Assembly: GCA_017475935.1 (NCBI GenBank)
Contig: JAFVEP010000023.1
Span: 1 to 38,711 of the forward strand
DNA: 38,711 nt
Direction: 5' to 3'
From: Alphaproteobacteria bacterium
GTDB taxonomy: Bacteria > Pseudomonadota > Alphaproteobacteria > RF32 > CAG-239
Part shown: positions 1-7,069 of the stretch, piece by piece
Layout: every line of letters begins with the position of its first letter
Numbering within the stretch: position 1 is the stretch's first letter
The notes under the pieces: model-generated
Told to the model about the DNA's origin: nothing
Seen by the model: only the letters and a program-made list of their open reading frames with translations
The model's database searches: none
Program-made: the position numbers and the translations under genes

Positions 1-153
1 TATACCAATCGTTACTATGGTGATATAGGACCGGATAATCAAGGATGTAACGCCAACCATAATTGTATTAAAGACCTCACACCGACCAAAATCTCCGAAC
101 TCTGTCGTGTCTGTGATAATAAGACCAGATGCAGATTCTTTATATATCATTAA
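1..153 (+). CDS. C-terminal end of a pilin-like protein (5' truncated by window edge)
   Basis: Frame 1 is open from the first base to a TAA at 151-153 and encodes the last 50 residues of a protein. These residues align with the C-terminus of the pilin-like protein at 20183-20962: both share a YYGD motif, then DLTP-x-KISELCRVC, and an identical cysteine spacing C-x5-C-x12-C-x2-C-x5-C. This is therefore the end of a second member of the same family, about 20 kb from its paralogue. The N-terminal prepilin segment lies outside the window and cannot be checked. The five cysteines suggest a disulphide-stabilised extracytoplasmic module (inference). A rho-independent terminator follows at 274-301. 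Confidence 0.8.
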   Translation, partial: YTNRYYGDIGPDNQGCNANHNCIKDLTPTKISELCRVCDNKTRCRFFIYH

Positions 154-273
154 TAAAATATCTTCCGAATCTAAATTTTTGACAACACCTATCAAAGCCT
201 GTCGATCTAATCACAGATATAATAAATTAGATTTATTTTTCTTCAATCAGGATCGTCAAAACAATTAATAACT
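154..273. other. Short intergenic region without visible gene
   Basis: The AT-rich gap between the end of the pilin-like gene and the terminator holds no reading frame, tRNA-like fold or repeat that I can support. Confidence 0.6.
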
Positions 274-301
274 AAAAAAGCGGCAAAACGCCGCTTTTTT
301 T
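274..301. terminator. Bidirectional rho-independent terminator
   Basis: An 11-bp perfect stem (AAAAAAGCGGC, 274-284, with GCCGCTTTTTT, 290-300) encloses a 5-nt loop. It has a T-run on the plus strand and, through the A-run, also on the minus strand. It sits between the convergent ends of the pilin-like gene (plus) and atpF (minus) and can serve both. Confidence 0.9.
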
Positions 302-310
302 AAATTTTTC

Positions 311-979
311 TTATTTCACAAACTGATCAAGCTCAGCAATCGCCTCATCAATCAATGTACTTTTTTCGGTCTGATCGATATAGCGTCCCAGCACTTTTTG
401 TGCCAAGCTGACAGATAGCTTGCTGGCCGATCGGTTAATTTCATCTTTGGCTTTTTCCGTCGATGTCAGAATGCGGCGTTGCGTCTCTTTCTCTTTATTA
501 TGTAAAGATTCCTGAAGCGCATTTGTTTCCGTTTTTTCCAAATTTTTCAAGCTTTTTTTGCCTTGTTCCAAAATTTGAGCGGTTTCCTGATCAACATTCG
601 CTGTCTGACGTTCATAACGCGCCAAAAGTTCTTGCGCATCATCACGCAATTTAACCGCCTCATCAATATCGGACACAACTTTACCGATCCGTCTTTGCAA
701 CGCTGATTTAACAAATTTAATGCACGGCTTGGCAATGACGATAACCGACAGAACGAAGGCCAAACCAATCCAAAATTCGACTTCCGTATAAAAAGGTTCC
801 TCAGTTATATTCGTCTGCGCTGCCTTACCGGCCGCATCTAAAACTTGCGAAACATTTTCGGCTGCATCCATAATAACACTCTGGGTTGAATCGATCAGAT
901 CACTGCCGGAAGGTTCCGCTTGCGGCGCAACATCCAGCATATCCTCAACCACAGGATTATCCATTAACTCTTCGTCCAT
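311..979 (-). CDS. atpF: F0F1 ATP synthase subunit b, with long N-terminal extension
   Basis: Peripheral-stalk subunit b (222 aa), last gene of the F0 cluster. One membrane helix (about residues 69-88) is followed by a long charged, alanine/glutamate-rich coiled coil that would contact F1. The unusual part is an acidic stretch of about 65 residues before the membrane helix; b subunits normally begin a few residues before it. The extended start is supported by a Shine-Dalgarno GAGGA about 7 nt upstream and by the ATG directly abutting the TAG of the preceding b' gene. The next in-frame ATG (Met37) lacks a good ribosome site and would still leave about 30 extra residues. The extension would be periplasmic in the normal topology (inference). 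A terminator lies 10 nt past the stop. Confidence 0.9.
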   Translation of the reverse strand: MDEELMDNPVVEDMLDVAPQAEPSGSDLIDSTQSVIMDAAENVSQVLDAAGKAAQTNITEEPFYTEVEFWIGLAFVLSVIVIAKPCIKFVKSALQRRIGKVVSDIDEAVKLRDDAQELLARYERQTANVDQETAQILEQGKKSLKNLEKTETNALQESLHNKEKETQRRILTSTEKAKDEINRSASKLSVSLAQKVLGRYIDQTEKSTLIDEAIAELDQFVK

Positions 980-1459
980 CTATTTATCCTCACGAGCCGC
1001 CGCGGCAACATCTTGGCGTGAAATTTTTGCAAAGCCGAGTTTATGTAAAATTTCATAAGCCAAGTCTTGCGCAATAGATTCTATTTGTTGCAGGGTTTCT
1101 CTTTTTTCTTTGGCAATCAACAACTCACTATCGGCAATTTTCCGATTTAATTCAGCAGTCATCTCTGCTTCCGTTTGCCGCAGTTTGCTTTTTATTTCCT
1201 GATGACCGCGTTCAAGTTCATGATCAGCCTTTTGTTTTGCCTCAGCAAGAGACGCATTATATTTATTCAGCGAATCTTTGGCTTTAGTATTCAGCTTTTC
1301 GGCTTTTTGAATATAGTCATCAATTTTACGTTTACGCTGTTCGATCACATTTGCAATCTTAGGCGTCACAAACCATGAAAGCAACGCCCAAAGACTGCAG
1401 AAACTGACGAGCAACCAAAACGCCTGCGAAATGTATGTTGACAAGTCTAATTGTGGCAT
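980..1459 (-). CDS. atpF': F0F1 ATP synthase subunit b'
   Basis: Second peripheral-stalk subunit (159 aa), found as a separate gene in alphaproteobacteria, cyanobacteria and chloroplasts. The N-terminus MPQLDLSTYISQAFWLL is a typical b' start: a short polar segment followed by one membrane helix (about residues 10-31). The remainder is a charged coiled coil. It pairs with b to form a heterodimeric stator. The gene is immediately followed by atpF (TAG then ATG with no gap) and preceded by atpE with a 16-nt gap, so translation is probably coupled. Length is normal for the family. Confidence 0.93.
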   Translation of the reverse strand: MPQLDLSTYISQAFWLLVSFCSLWALLSWFVTPKIANVIEQRKRKIDDYIQKAEKLNTKAKDSLNKYNASLAEAKQKADHELERGHQEIKSKLRQTEAEMTAELNRKIADSELLIAKEKRETLQQIESIAQDLAYEILHKLGFAKISRQDVAAAAREDK

Positions 1460-1475
1460 TTTGCGACCTTTTGAA

Positions 1476-1712
1476 TTACATAATCATCAAAATGGCAATA
1501 ACCAAGATGTAAAGGGCAATAGACTCAATTGAACCCATTCCGATGAAGCCGAACAAGGTTACGTCTTTTTTAACTTGCGGATTGCGACCGACTGTTTCGA
1601 TTAAGGTTGTCCACAACTTTGTCAAGCCCCAAGCGGCAGCCATCATGGCCAATGTACAAATACCGGCAGCAATAAAAGCCATATCTTTGTTTTGTAAAAT
1701 TTCCTGTTCCAT
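1476..1712 (-). CDS. atpE: F0F1 ATP synthase subunit c, with atypical first helix
   Basis: The rotor-ring proteolipid (78 aa) has two membrane helices joined by the polar loop GRNPQVKK, equivalent to the usual ARQP loop. Aligned without gaps from that loop to the E. coli protein, the proton-binding acid is Glu at the position of Asp61. The first helix is unusual: the glycine-rich GxGxGxG packing motif is replaced by A-x-A-x-G-x-T, with tryptophans and a lysine inside the helix. Ser and Tyr follow the key Glu at +1 and +5, as in sodium-binding rings, but the helix-1 Gln of those rings is Leu here, so proton use is the safer reading. A strong ribosome site (AAGGA, 8 nt before ATG) supports the start. 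Confidence 0.92.
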   Translation of the reverse strand: MEQEILQNKDMAFIAAGICTLAMMAAAWGLTKLWTTLIETVGRNPQVKKDVTLFGFIGMGSIESIALYILVIAILMIM

Positions 1713-1749
1713 TTTTTTTCCTTTCTTTAAGTAGTTTAAGTTCTTTTTT

Positions 1750-2475
1750 TTACTCTTCGTCGCTGATTGCCTGACTTAAATATACACAGCTCAAAGTCGT
1801 ATATATATAAGCTTGCAGCAAAGTAACGAACAATTCAAACATAATGATGCACATATCCGCAATCAGCGGTATGAATCCGAAAATTCCCATCGTCACAATA
1901 AACGAACCGAGAACTTTAAGCATAATGTGTCCGACCGACATATTAACGGCCAAACGAATAGTCAGGCTGAACGGTTTAGCGAGCAATGACAGCGTTTCAA
2001 CCGGAATAATCAGCGGTGCCATAATCCACGGCAGGCCGTGCGGAAAAAACGTATGAAAATAGCCGAGTCCGCGTCTTTTAATTCCGAAAATAATGTTCAG
2101 CACCAAAAAGAAAACCGACAAAGTTCCCACTGCGGCAATATGCGACGTAAACGTAAAACTGTAAGGAAACAAACCGAGCATATTACCTAAGGCGATAAAA
2201 GTAAACAGAGTAAAAATCAGCGAAACATATTTCAAACCGTCTTTGCCGAGTGTTTCTCCGATCATTGATTGAATAAAATCATAAATTGATTCGGAAAAAG
2301 CTTGTCCCATGGTCGGTACGATCTGTCTTTTGTGCAGGCACAGGGTAAAGGTTATAAAAATGACCGACACAGTGATCAGCATGCACAGAGCCGAATTGGT
2401 AAACGATAAATCAATTCCTTCCCACTGCCACGGAATAATTTTTTTAATCTCAAACTGTTCCAAAGGACTTTCCAT
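1750..2475 (-). CDS. atpB: F0F1 ATP synthase subunit a
   Basis: Membrane stator subunit (241 aa from the chosen start) that forms the proton half-channels against the c-ring. It is strongly hydrophobic with several membrane helices. The essential arginine lies in the conserved segment TIRLAVNMSVGH, equivalent to the LRLFGNM segment around E. coli Arg210. The start at 2475 (MESPLEQFEI) was chosen because its ATG overlaps the atpI stop by one base (TAATG), a classic coupling arrangement. A longer reading frame back to 2547 would run through atpI in another frame. atpE follows after 37 nt. Confidence 0.95.
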   Translation of the reverse strand: MESPLEQFEIKKIIPWQWEGIDLSFTNSALCMLITVSVIFITFTLCLHKRQIVPTMGQAFSESIYDFIQSMIGETLGKDGLKYVSLIFTLFTFIALGNMLGLFPYSFTFTSHIAAVGTLSVFFLVLNIIFGIKRRGLGYFHTFFPHGLPWIMAPLIIPVETLSLLAKPFSLTIRLAVNMSVGHIMLKVLGSFIVTMGIFGFIPLIADMCIIMFELFVTLLQAYIYTTLSCVYLSQAISDEE

Positions 2476-2783
2476 TATTTGCTCCCGTTCAAATCTTTTT
2501 CCATGGATTGCGCCGCACGATAAAGGTTCAGCACTCCGGCCGCACATCCGAAGATTGCCATTATTAACATAAAAATAACGCGCGTGTCAAACCATTTATC
2601 AAGTATATACCCCACACAAATGCCGATAAATATCGGTGATACAAATTCAATTGACATTCGAAAAGCATTCTGCAGAAAAACAACCCACCGTGCCGAGGCA
2701 TGTTTCGGTTGCTTTTCCTTTTTATTTTTGGCAGCACGGATACGCTTATCCAACTCAGAAATGTCTTGCGGCAATTTTTTCAT
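2475..2783 (-). CDS. atpI: ATP synthase protein I (AtpI)
   Basis: Small membrane protein of 102 residues, first gene of the F0 cluster. A basic N-terminal segment (about residues 1-30, rich in Lys and Arg) is followed by two membrane helices (about 43-61 and 69-88), as in the AtpI family, which is thought to assist c-ring assembly or Mg2+ supply. It starts 9 nt after the DsbA-like gene with ribosome site AGGGA, and overlaps atpB by one base. Position and topology make the call secure even though the family is poorly conserved. Confidence 0.88.
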   Translation of the reverse strand: MKKLPQDISELDKRIRAAKNKKEKQPKHASARWVVFLQNAFRMSIEFVSPIFIGICVGYILDKWFDTRVIFMLIMAIFGCAAGVLNLYRAAQSMEKDLNGSK

Positions 2784-2792
2784 TACATTTCC

Positions 2793-3521
2793 CTATTGGC
2801 GTTGCAATCCCAATCTGTTGTCGATATATTCGCGAAGCTGTGCATAATTCGGCACACCGTAGATAATTTCGTTGCCGTCGGCGCCGCTGAATAAGAAAGC
2901 CGGCGTTCCCTGAATATGCAATCTTGTCGCCCCATCCTGCCGATCGGAAATAATTTCCTGAGCCACCATATCATCCGATGCGCAGGCTTGCGCTTCATCA
3001 TACGACAAACCGTGTTCGGCCGCAAACCGCATCAGCTGTTCATCACTGCGATCCAAGAACCAAAAGCGCTGACGATCAAACAATGTGCGTATAAAATTTT
3101 GATAGTTTTCATAGGTCAAGCAACGCGAAATCATCGCCGCTTTCATTGATTTTTTATCTAAAGGAAAATGCACAAACACAATGCGTAAAAGTCCGCGTGA
3201 AACATATTCTTCCTCAAGTTTCGGCATAATATCCAAGTGAAAATCGGCGCAATGCGGACAGCCCAACGACGAATATTCATATAATGTCAGCGGCGCATAC
3301 GGAGATCCGATAGCAAAACGATCCGATGCATTAACTATGATGTTGCTCGGCAGGACGGTAGCTATACCGTTATGCTCCGCTGCCACGGCTTCCGGTTTTA
3401 CCAAAACAATATTTCCGTCAACATAGCTAAAGCCTTTAAATGAAAAATAAAAAGCCGCCGATAAAAAGAATATAACCGCAAAAGATAATATATGACTGAT
3501 TCTTTGTATCCATTTTTCCAC
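2793..3521 (-). CDS. DsbA-family thioredoxin-fold protein, membrane-anchored (GTG start)
   Basis: Thiol-disulphide oxidoreductase of the DsbA/BdbD type (242 aa). Residues about 11-28 form a single N-terminal membrane anchor or uncleaved signal. The thioredoxin fold follows with active site CPHC (Cys88, Cys91) and the cis-proline segment GTPAFLF near residue 200. It should act in the periplasm on disulphide formation or transfer. The GTG at 3521 is chosen because AGGAG lies 7 nt upstream, overlapping the stop of the preceding gene; a longer frame to 3605 would overlap that gene by 74 nt. In alphaproteobacteria a DUF721 gene is often followed by such a thioredoxin gene and then smc; here smc is replaced by atpI. 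Confidence 0.87.
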   Translation of the reverse strand: MEKWIQRISHILSFAVIFFLSAAFYFSFKGFSYVDGNIVLVKPEAVAAEHNGIATVLPSNIIVNASDRFAIGSPYAPLTLYEYSSLGCPHCADFHLDIMPKLEEEYVSRGLLRIVFVHFPLDKKSMKAAMISRCLTYENYQNFIRTLFDRQRFWFLDRSDEQLMRFAAEHGLSYDEAQACASDDMVAQEIISDRQDGATRLHIQGTPAFLFSGADGNEIIYGVPNYAQLREYIDNRLGLQRQ

Positions 3522-3531
3522 GATATCTCTC

Positions 3532-4053
3532 CTATTTTTTCTGATGATGTAAAACCGCACGCCCGACTCTTTGCAGAACATCTTGCAAATCCGGCTGTTC
3601 GACATCTTTTGTTAATTCCGTAATATAGGTTTCTTGTTCTTCGGTTACAAGCATTTTTTTCACATTATCAGGCGATTTTTTTGCACATAAAAAATTTTCC
3701 GGACTGCCGGTTTGCAAAATCCGCAGTTTAGCCACAGCCGGATATCCGAAAAACGCATTAATATTTTGCAGTATTTTAGCTTCTTTTTGCTGAACTTCCA
3801 CGGCAAAGGCACCGCTCAAAGTCAACACATATAAACAGCCGCCGGTGCGTTGATCTTTATTAAAGGTTATTTTTTGCGGCAACGTATATTGCGCCAGTGC
3901 CTCACCGACAATAGTTCGCCAATTGGATAAAATTTCTATTTCCAACATACCGCGCGCCCCCAAAAGCTGTTTAGCCAAAGGCATCATGGTTTGGGCAATG
4001 CTGGTCAAATCTTTCAATTGATGATCTTTGCTGATTTTTATTTTTTGCGCCAT
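3532..4053 (-). CDS. DUF721 / DciA-like protein
   Basis: A 173-residue protein with an N-terminal DUF721 domain (about residues 10-110, including the motif LSNWRTIVGEALAQYT). The domain is shared with DciA, a replicative-helicase operator or loader found in bacteria lacking DnaC/DnaI. The C-terminal part (about 110-173) is less conserved and charged. The role in replication is inferred from the family only. The ATG at 4053 overlaps the xerD stop (TGATG), indicating translational coupling; a TTG one codon upstream is a weaker alternative start. The DsbA-like gene follows after 10 nt. Confidence 0.8.
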   Translation of the reverse strand: MAQKIKISKDHQLKDLTSIAQTMMPLAKQLLGARGMLEIEILSNWRTIVGEALAQYTLPQKITFNKDQRTGGCLYVLTLSGAFAVEVQQKEAKILQNINAFFGYPAVAKLRILQTGSPENFLCAKKSPDNVKKMLVTEEQETYITELTKDVEQPDLQDVLQRVGRAVLHHQKK

Positions 4054-4970
4054 CAATTATCATCCTGTTCATCATAGTGAGAAAGCGGATGTTTATCACA
4101 CACGGTCTGCATCAGTTTATGAGCCATAATATGCGTATAAATCTCCGTTGTGGTAATATTCTCATGTCCGAGCATTTTCTGCACGGATCTTAAATCCGCC
4201 TCATTGTTAATCAGATGCGTTGCAAAAGAATGCCGAAGAACATGCGGCGAAATTTTTGAAGGATATATACCGCACTCTGCCGCCAAAACTTTCAGATCTT
4301 TATAAAAAGCATCTCGGGTAAAATGTCCGTCAACAGCGGTTAATGAGGGAAACAGCCAAACAGACGAGGCATTTTTTTTTATAAATTCCGCTCTCAACGG
4401 CAAATACACATTCACCGCCTGCAAAACTCTTTCCGCCACGGGAACAATTCTTTCCTTACTGCCTTTCCCCATAACGGAAAGCGTTTGTTTTTTATAGTTA
4501 ATGGCATTCAGCGGCAAGCCGACCAATTCGGACACACGCAATCCCGTCGCATACATCAGCTCAATCATCACCGCGACGCGCTGCCAACGATAGTCATTTT
4601 TATGCGAGGCCGTTGAAATCAAATCTTCAATTTCCGCAAATGTTAAAAATTTCGGCAACGGTTTTTCTTGTTTCGGCGTTAAAACGTTCTGCGCCGGATT
4701 TTCCGCCAGCAATTTTTCTGAATAAAGAAATTTACAAAACTCTTTCACGGCAGAAAGTTTACGTGCCAAACTTTTGGGTGCGTACGCTCTTTTATTCAAA
4801 TCGCGGATAAATTCTTCGATTTTCGGTTTTGTTATTTCCGTAAAATCGGCAAAATCGCCAAACTCCAAAAATTGAACCAAATCCCGCCGATATGCGTTCA
4901 GTGTATTCAGCGACGAGCCTTTTTCCGCCGCCATCATTTGCAAAAAATTTTCCACACTTTTGCCAAGCAT
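4053..4970 (-). CDS. xerD: Tyrosine recombinase XerD-like
   Basis: Site-specific recombinase (305 aa) that with a XerC partner resolves chromosome dimers at dif. The N-terminal SAM-like core-binding domain covers about residues 1-90. The catalytic domain carries the expected set: Arg in ATGLRVSEL, Lys in GKGSKER, HVLRHSFATHL with His and Arg, the second His in LGHENITTTEIYTH, and the nucleophilic Tyr in the same segment. Divergence from aroK is a recurrent alphaproteobacterial arrangement and supports XerD rather than an integrase. The gene contains a run of nine A on its sense strand (4372-4380). It lies 2 nt after the small upstream gene and overlaps the next gene. Confidence 0.9.
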   Translation of the reverse strand: MLGKSVENFLQMMAAEKGSSLNTLNAYRRDLVQFLEFGDFADFTEITKPKIEEFIRDLNKRAYAPKSLARKLSAVKEFCKFLYSEKLLAENPAQNVLTPKQEKPLPKFLTFAEIEDLISTASHKNDYRWQRVAVMIELMYATGLRVSELVGLPLNAINYKKQTLSVMGKGSKERIVPVAERVLQAVNVYLPLRAEFIKKNASSVWLFPSLTAVDGHFTRDAFYKDLKVLAAECGIYPSKISPHVLRHSFATHLINNEADLRSVQKMLGHENITTTEIYTHIMAHKLMQTVCDKHPLSHYDEQDDN

Positions 4971-4972
4971 TT

Positions 4973-5128
4973 TTATTGATCAATGTTTACTTTCACTTCT
5001 TTAACAACATGCTGTGCCGGAATTTGCACATCTTGCACGACAATCGCCCCGATACCCAAAACAACCGCCAGAATAACGGCATAAACGATTATTTTCGAAT
5101 CACCTTGACGTTTATAATATTTTTTCAT
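4973..5128 (-). CDS. Small single-pass membrane protein, unknown
   Basis: A 51-residue protein starting MKKYYKRQGDSK, with a basic N-terminus (six Lys/Arg in the first 12 residues), one hydrophobic helix (about residues 13-31) and a polar C-terminal tail that would face the periplasm. The start at 5128 is preceded by GAGGA at a good distance. A longer frame to 5176 would run into the predicted promoter. Its stop is 2 nt before the xerD ATG, so it is the first gene of the xerD-atp run. I do not recognise the family. The coupling suggests co-expression, not a shared function. Confidence 0.6.
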   Translation of the reverse strand: MKKYYKRQGDSKIIVYAVILAVVLGIGAIVVQDVQIPAQHVVKEVKVNIDQ

Positions 5129-5158
5129 TATTTTTTCCTCATAATCTGTTAAAAAATG

Positions 5159-5187
5159 TTGAATATATATTAACAAGGTTATATTCT
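5159..5187 (+). promoter_or_regulatory. Probable promoter of the aroK-addA run
   Basis: TTGAAT (5159-5164), a 17-nt spacer, then TATTCT (5182-5187). A start near 5194 would give an AT-rich leader of about 40 nt. The two divergent promoters are interleaved in the 104-bp gap between 5128 and 5233. Confidence 0.4.
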
Positions 5188-5194
5188 AAGTCAA
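5164..5194 (-). promoter_or_regulatory. Probable promoter of the xerD-atp run
   Basis: On the minus strand TTGACT (5189-5194) is followed, after 17-19 nt, by AATATA/TATATA (5164-5171). It lies 36 nt upstream of the first gene and overlaps the predicted aroK promoter on the other strand. Confidence 0.5.
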
Positions 5195-5232
5195 TAGTAA
5201 GAATCGATAATAACAGGTTTAATATTGCAGAA

Positions 5233-5772
5233 ATGTCTAAAGATAAGATAATTTTACTGGTCGGATTGATGGGCAGCGGCAAAACGAGCGTCGGCAAGCG
5301 TTTGGCGCGCAAACTTTCGTTGCCTTTTGTCGACGGAGATCAAGAAATTGAAAAAGCGGCCGGCCTTTCTTTGGTTGATGTTTTGAAGTGTTTTGGTGAA
5401 AAAGAATACCGCGCCGGCGAAGAGCGTGTTATGAAACGTTTGTTACAGGGCGCACCCTGTGTTTTGGCTTCCGGCGGCGGTTCATTTGTTGCTAAACAAA
5501 CTCGCTTGCTTGCCAAACAATATGCCCTGACCATTTGGCTGAAAGCCGACATTAACACACTCTACCAGCGCACGGCCGGACGCACGCGCCGCCCTTTTTT
5601 GCTCGGTGATAACGATACCGTCAAGGCCAAACTGGCTGAATATATTTCCGAGGAATATCCTTTTTATTCGGAGGCCGACATCATCGTCGAAACACGCAAC
5701 GAACGCGTGGAAAATACCGTTCGCCGTGTTGTTTCGGCCATTCGCAACTACGAGCGCCGTCAGCGCGTTTAA
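5233..5772 (+). CDS. aroK: Shikimate kinase
   Basis: Phosphorylates shikimate at O3 with ATP (179 aa, normal length). Walker A is GLMGSGKT (residues 11-18). The shikimate-binding acid lies in FVDGDQEIE (Asp34), the conserved Arg in EYRAGEERV, the GGG loop in LASGGGSFV, and the lid arginines in RTRRPFLL. It is divergent from xerD and first in a long plus-strand run. In many alphaproteobacteria aroB follows aroK directly; here the next gene, 25 nt on, is a CorC/HlyC-like gene. No strong Shine-Dalgarno precedes the ATG. Confidence 0.95.
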   Translation: MSKDKIILLVGLMGSGKTSVGKRLARKLSLPFVDGDQEIEKAAGLSLVDVLKCFGEKEYRAGEERVMKRLLQGAPCVLASGGGSFVAKQTRLLAKQYALTIWLKADINTLYQRTAGRTRRPFLLGDNDTVKAKLAEYISEEYPFYSEADIIVETRNERVENTVRRVVSAIRNYERRQRV

Positions 5773-5797
5773 TTTACTGAAATGAAAGTTAGATAAC

Positions 5798-7066
5798 ATG
5801 ATTCTTTTGATTACTCTTTGTTCGATTACTCTGGCTATTTTATTTTCAGGCTTTTTCTCCTGTGCCGAAAGTGCAATGACCGGCGCCTCGGAAGCCTATA
5901 TGGCCGACATGGATAAAAACGAACATGACAGCCGTGCGGGTATGATGCTCAAAATATTAAGCAACCGCCGGCAAGCTGTTATTACGACACTCATCGGCAA
6001 CAACATTTGCAACACTTTAGGTACGGCTTTATCGACCAATTTGCTTGTCAACATGTTCGGCGCCGAAGGTGTTGCTTACGCCACTTTAATCATGACATTT
6101 TTGCTGTTGATATACGGCGACATGCTCCCGAAAAGCTACGCCGTCGAAAACATCAACCGAACGGCTCTGCGCATTGCACCGCTGATCAAATTTTGGATTT
6201 GGTTGTTTACACCGATTGTCTTTATTTTGCAATTTGTCGTCAATATCTCTTTCAAAATGTTCGGCATCAAAGAAAAAAGTTCGGAAGAGATGGATATTGC
6301 TGAAATCCGCGGTGCCATAGATCTGTACGATGGAAATGAAATCAAAGAAGAGAAAAAAATGCTTAAGAGCATCTTCGATCTTTCCGAAGTTCCCGTCTAC
6401 GACGTGATGAATCACCGCAACAACATTTACTCAATCGACATAGATGCTCCGCTTAACGAAATCATTTCCCGAGTGGAAGAAAGCCAATATTCCCGCATTC
6501 CTGTCTATCGTGACAAGCCGGAGAACATTATCGGCATCATCATGGTCAAAAACTTTTTAAAATATTGTCTGAACAATCGGGACAAACTGGATAAGCACAA
6601 AGTTGAAAAAATGCTGATCGAGCCTTGGTTTATTCCGGAAACAACCTCTTTATTGCAGCAAATGCAGGCGTTTCGCCAAAGACGTGAACATTTTGCCCTC
6701 GTCGTTGACGAATACGGAACACTGGAAGGTGTTGTGACTTTGGAAGATATTTTGGAAGAAATTGTCGGCAACATTGAAGACGAAACGGACAGTCGACCGG
6801 CTGAAGATTTTAAAAACACGGATGACGGCTGTTATATTGTTGACGGGCAAATGCCGATCCGTGATTTAAATCGTGAATTCAACTGGGATTTAAACGACGA
6901 CGAATATGTTACCATCGCCGGATATTTGCTTGATATGACGGAAAGCATTCCGGAAGAAGGGCAAAAATTTGCTTTTGACGGTTTTGAATTTGAAATCATC
7001 AAACGGGAGCGGCAAAAGCTTAAACAAATTAAAATTCGCAAATTGGATGAACAAAGAAAGGATTAA
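5798..7066 (+). CDS. CNNM/DUF21 and CBS-domain membrane protein (CorC/HlyC family)
   Basis: A 422-residue protein with three recognisable parts: an N-terminal DUF21/CNNM membrane domain with about four hydrophobic segments (residues 1-150), a pair of CBS domains (about 185-310, including SRIPVYRDKPENIIGII and FALVVDEYGTLEGVVTLEDILEEIVG), and a C-terminal CorC_HlyC domain (about 335-415). The family is linked to Mg2+ or other divalent cation export and resistance; older annotation as haemolysin is misleading. Position next to aroK is typical for alphaproteobacteria. The ribosome site is weak. rph follows after 3 nt. Confidence 0.9.
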   Translation: MILLITLCSITLAILFSGFFSCAESAMTGASEAYMADMDKNEHDSRAGMMLKILSNRRQAVITTLIGNNICNTLGTALSTNLLVNMFGAEGVAYATLIMTFLLLIYGDMLPKSYAVENINRTALRIAPLIKFWIWLFTPIVFILQFVVNISFKMFGIKEKSSEEMDIAEIRGAIDLYDGNEIKEEKKMLKSIFDLSEVPVYDVMNHRNNIYSIDIDAPLNEIISRVEESQYSRIPVYRDKPENIIGIIMVKNFLKYCLNNRDKLDKHKVEKMLIEPWFIPETTSLLQQMQAFRQRREHFALVVDEYGTLEGVVTLEDILEEIVGNIEDETDSRPAEDFKNTDDGCYIVDGQMPIRDLNREFNWDLNDDEYVTIAGYLLDMTESIPEEGQKFAFDGFEFEIIKRERQKLKQIKIRKLDEQRKD

Positions 7067-7069
7067 AAA

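Noticed and set aside
1..153. Pseudogene of a pilin-like protein
   Set aside because: The frame is intact to a normal stop; it is cut only by the window edge, so decay cannot be claimed.
1476..1712. Sodium-binding c-ring
   Set aside because: Glu-Ser and Tyr fit, but the first-helix Gln and the Thr after Ser that complete the Na+ site are absent, so the motif is incomplete.
2476..2547. Upstream-extended start for atpB
   Set aside because: The extra 24 residues are atpI sequence read in another frame and are Cys/Arg-rich, unlike subunit a; the TAATG overlap start is far better.
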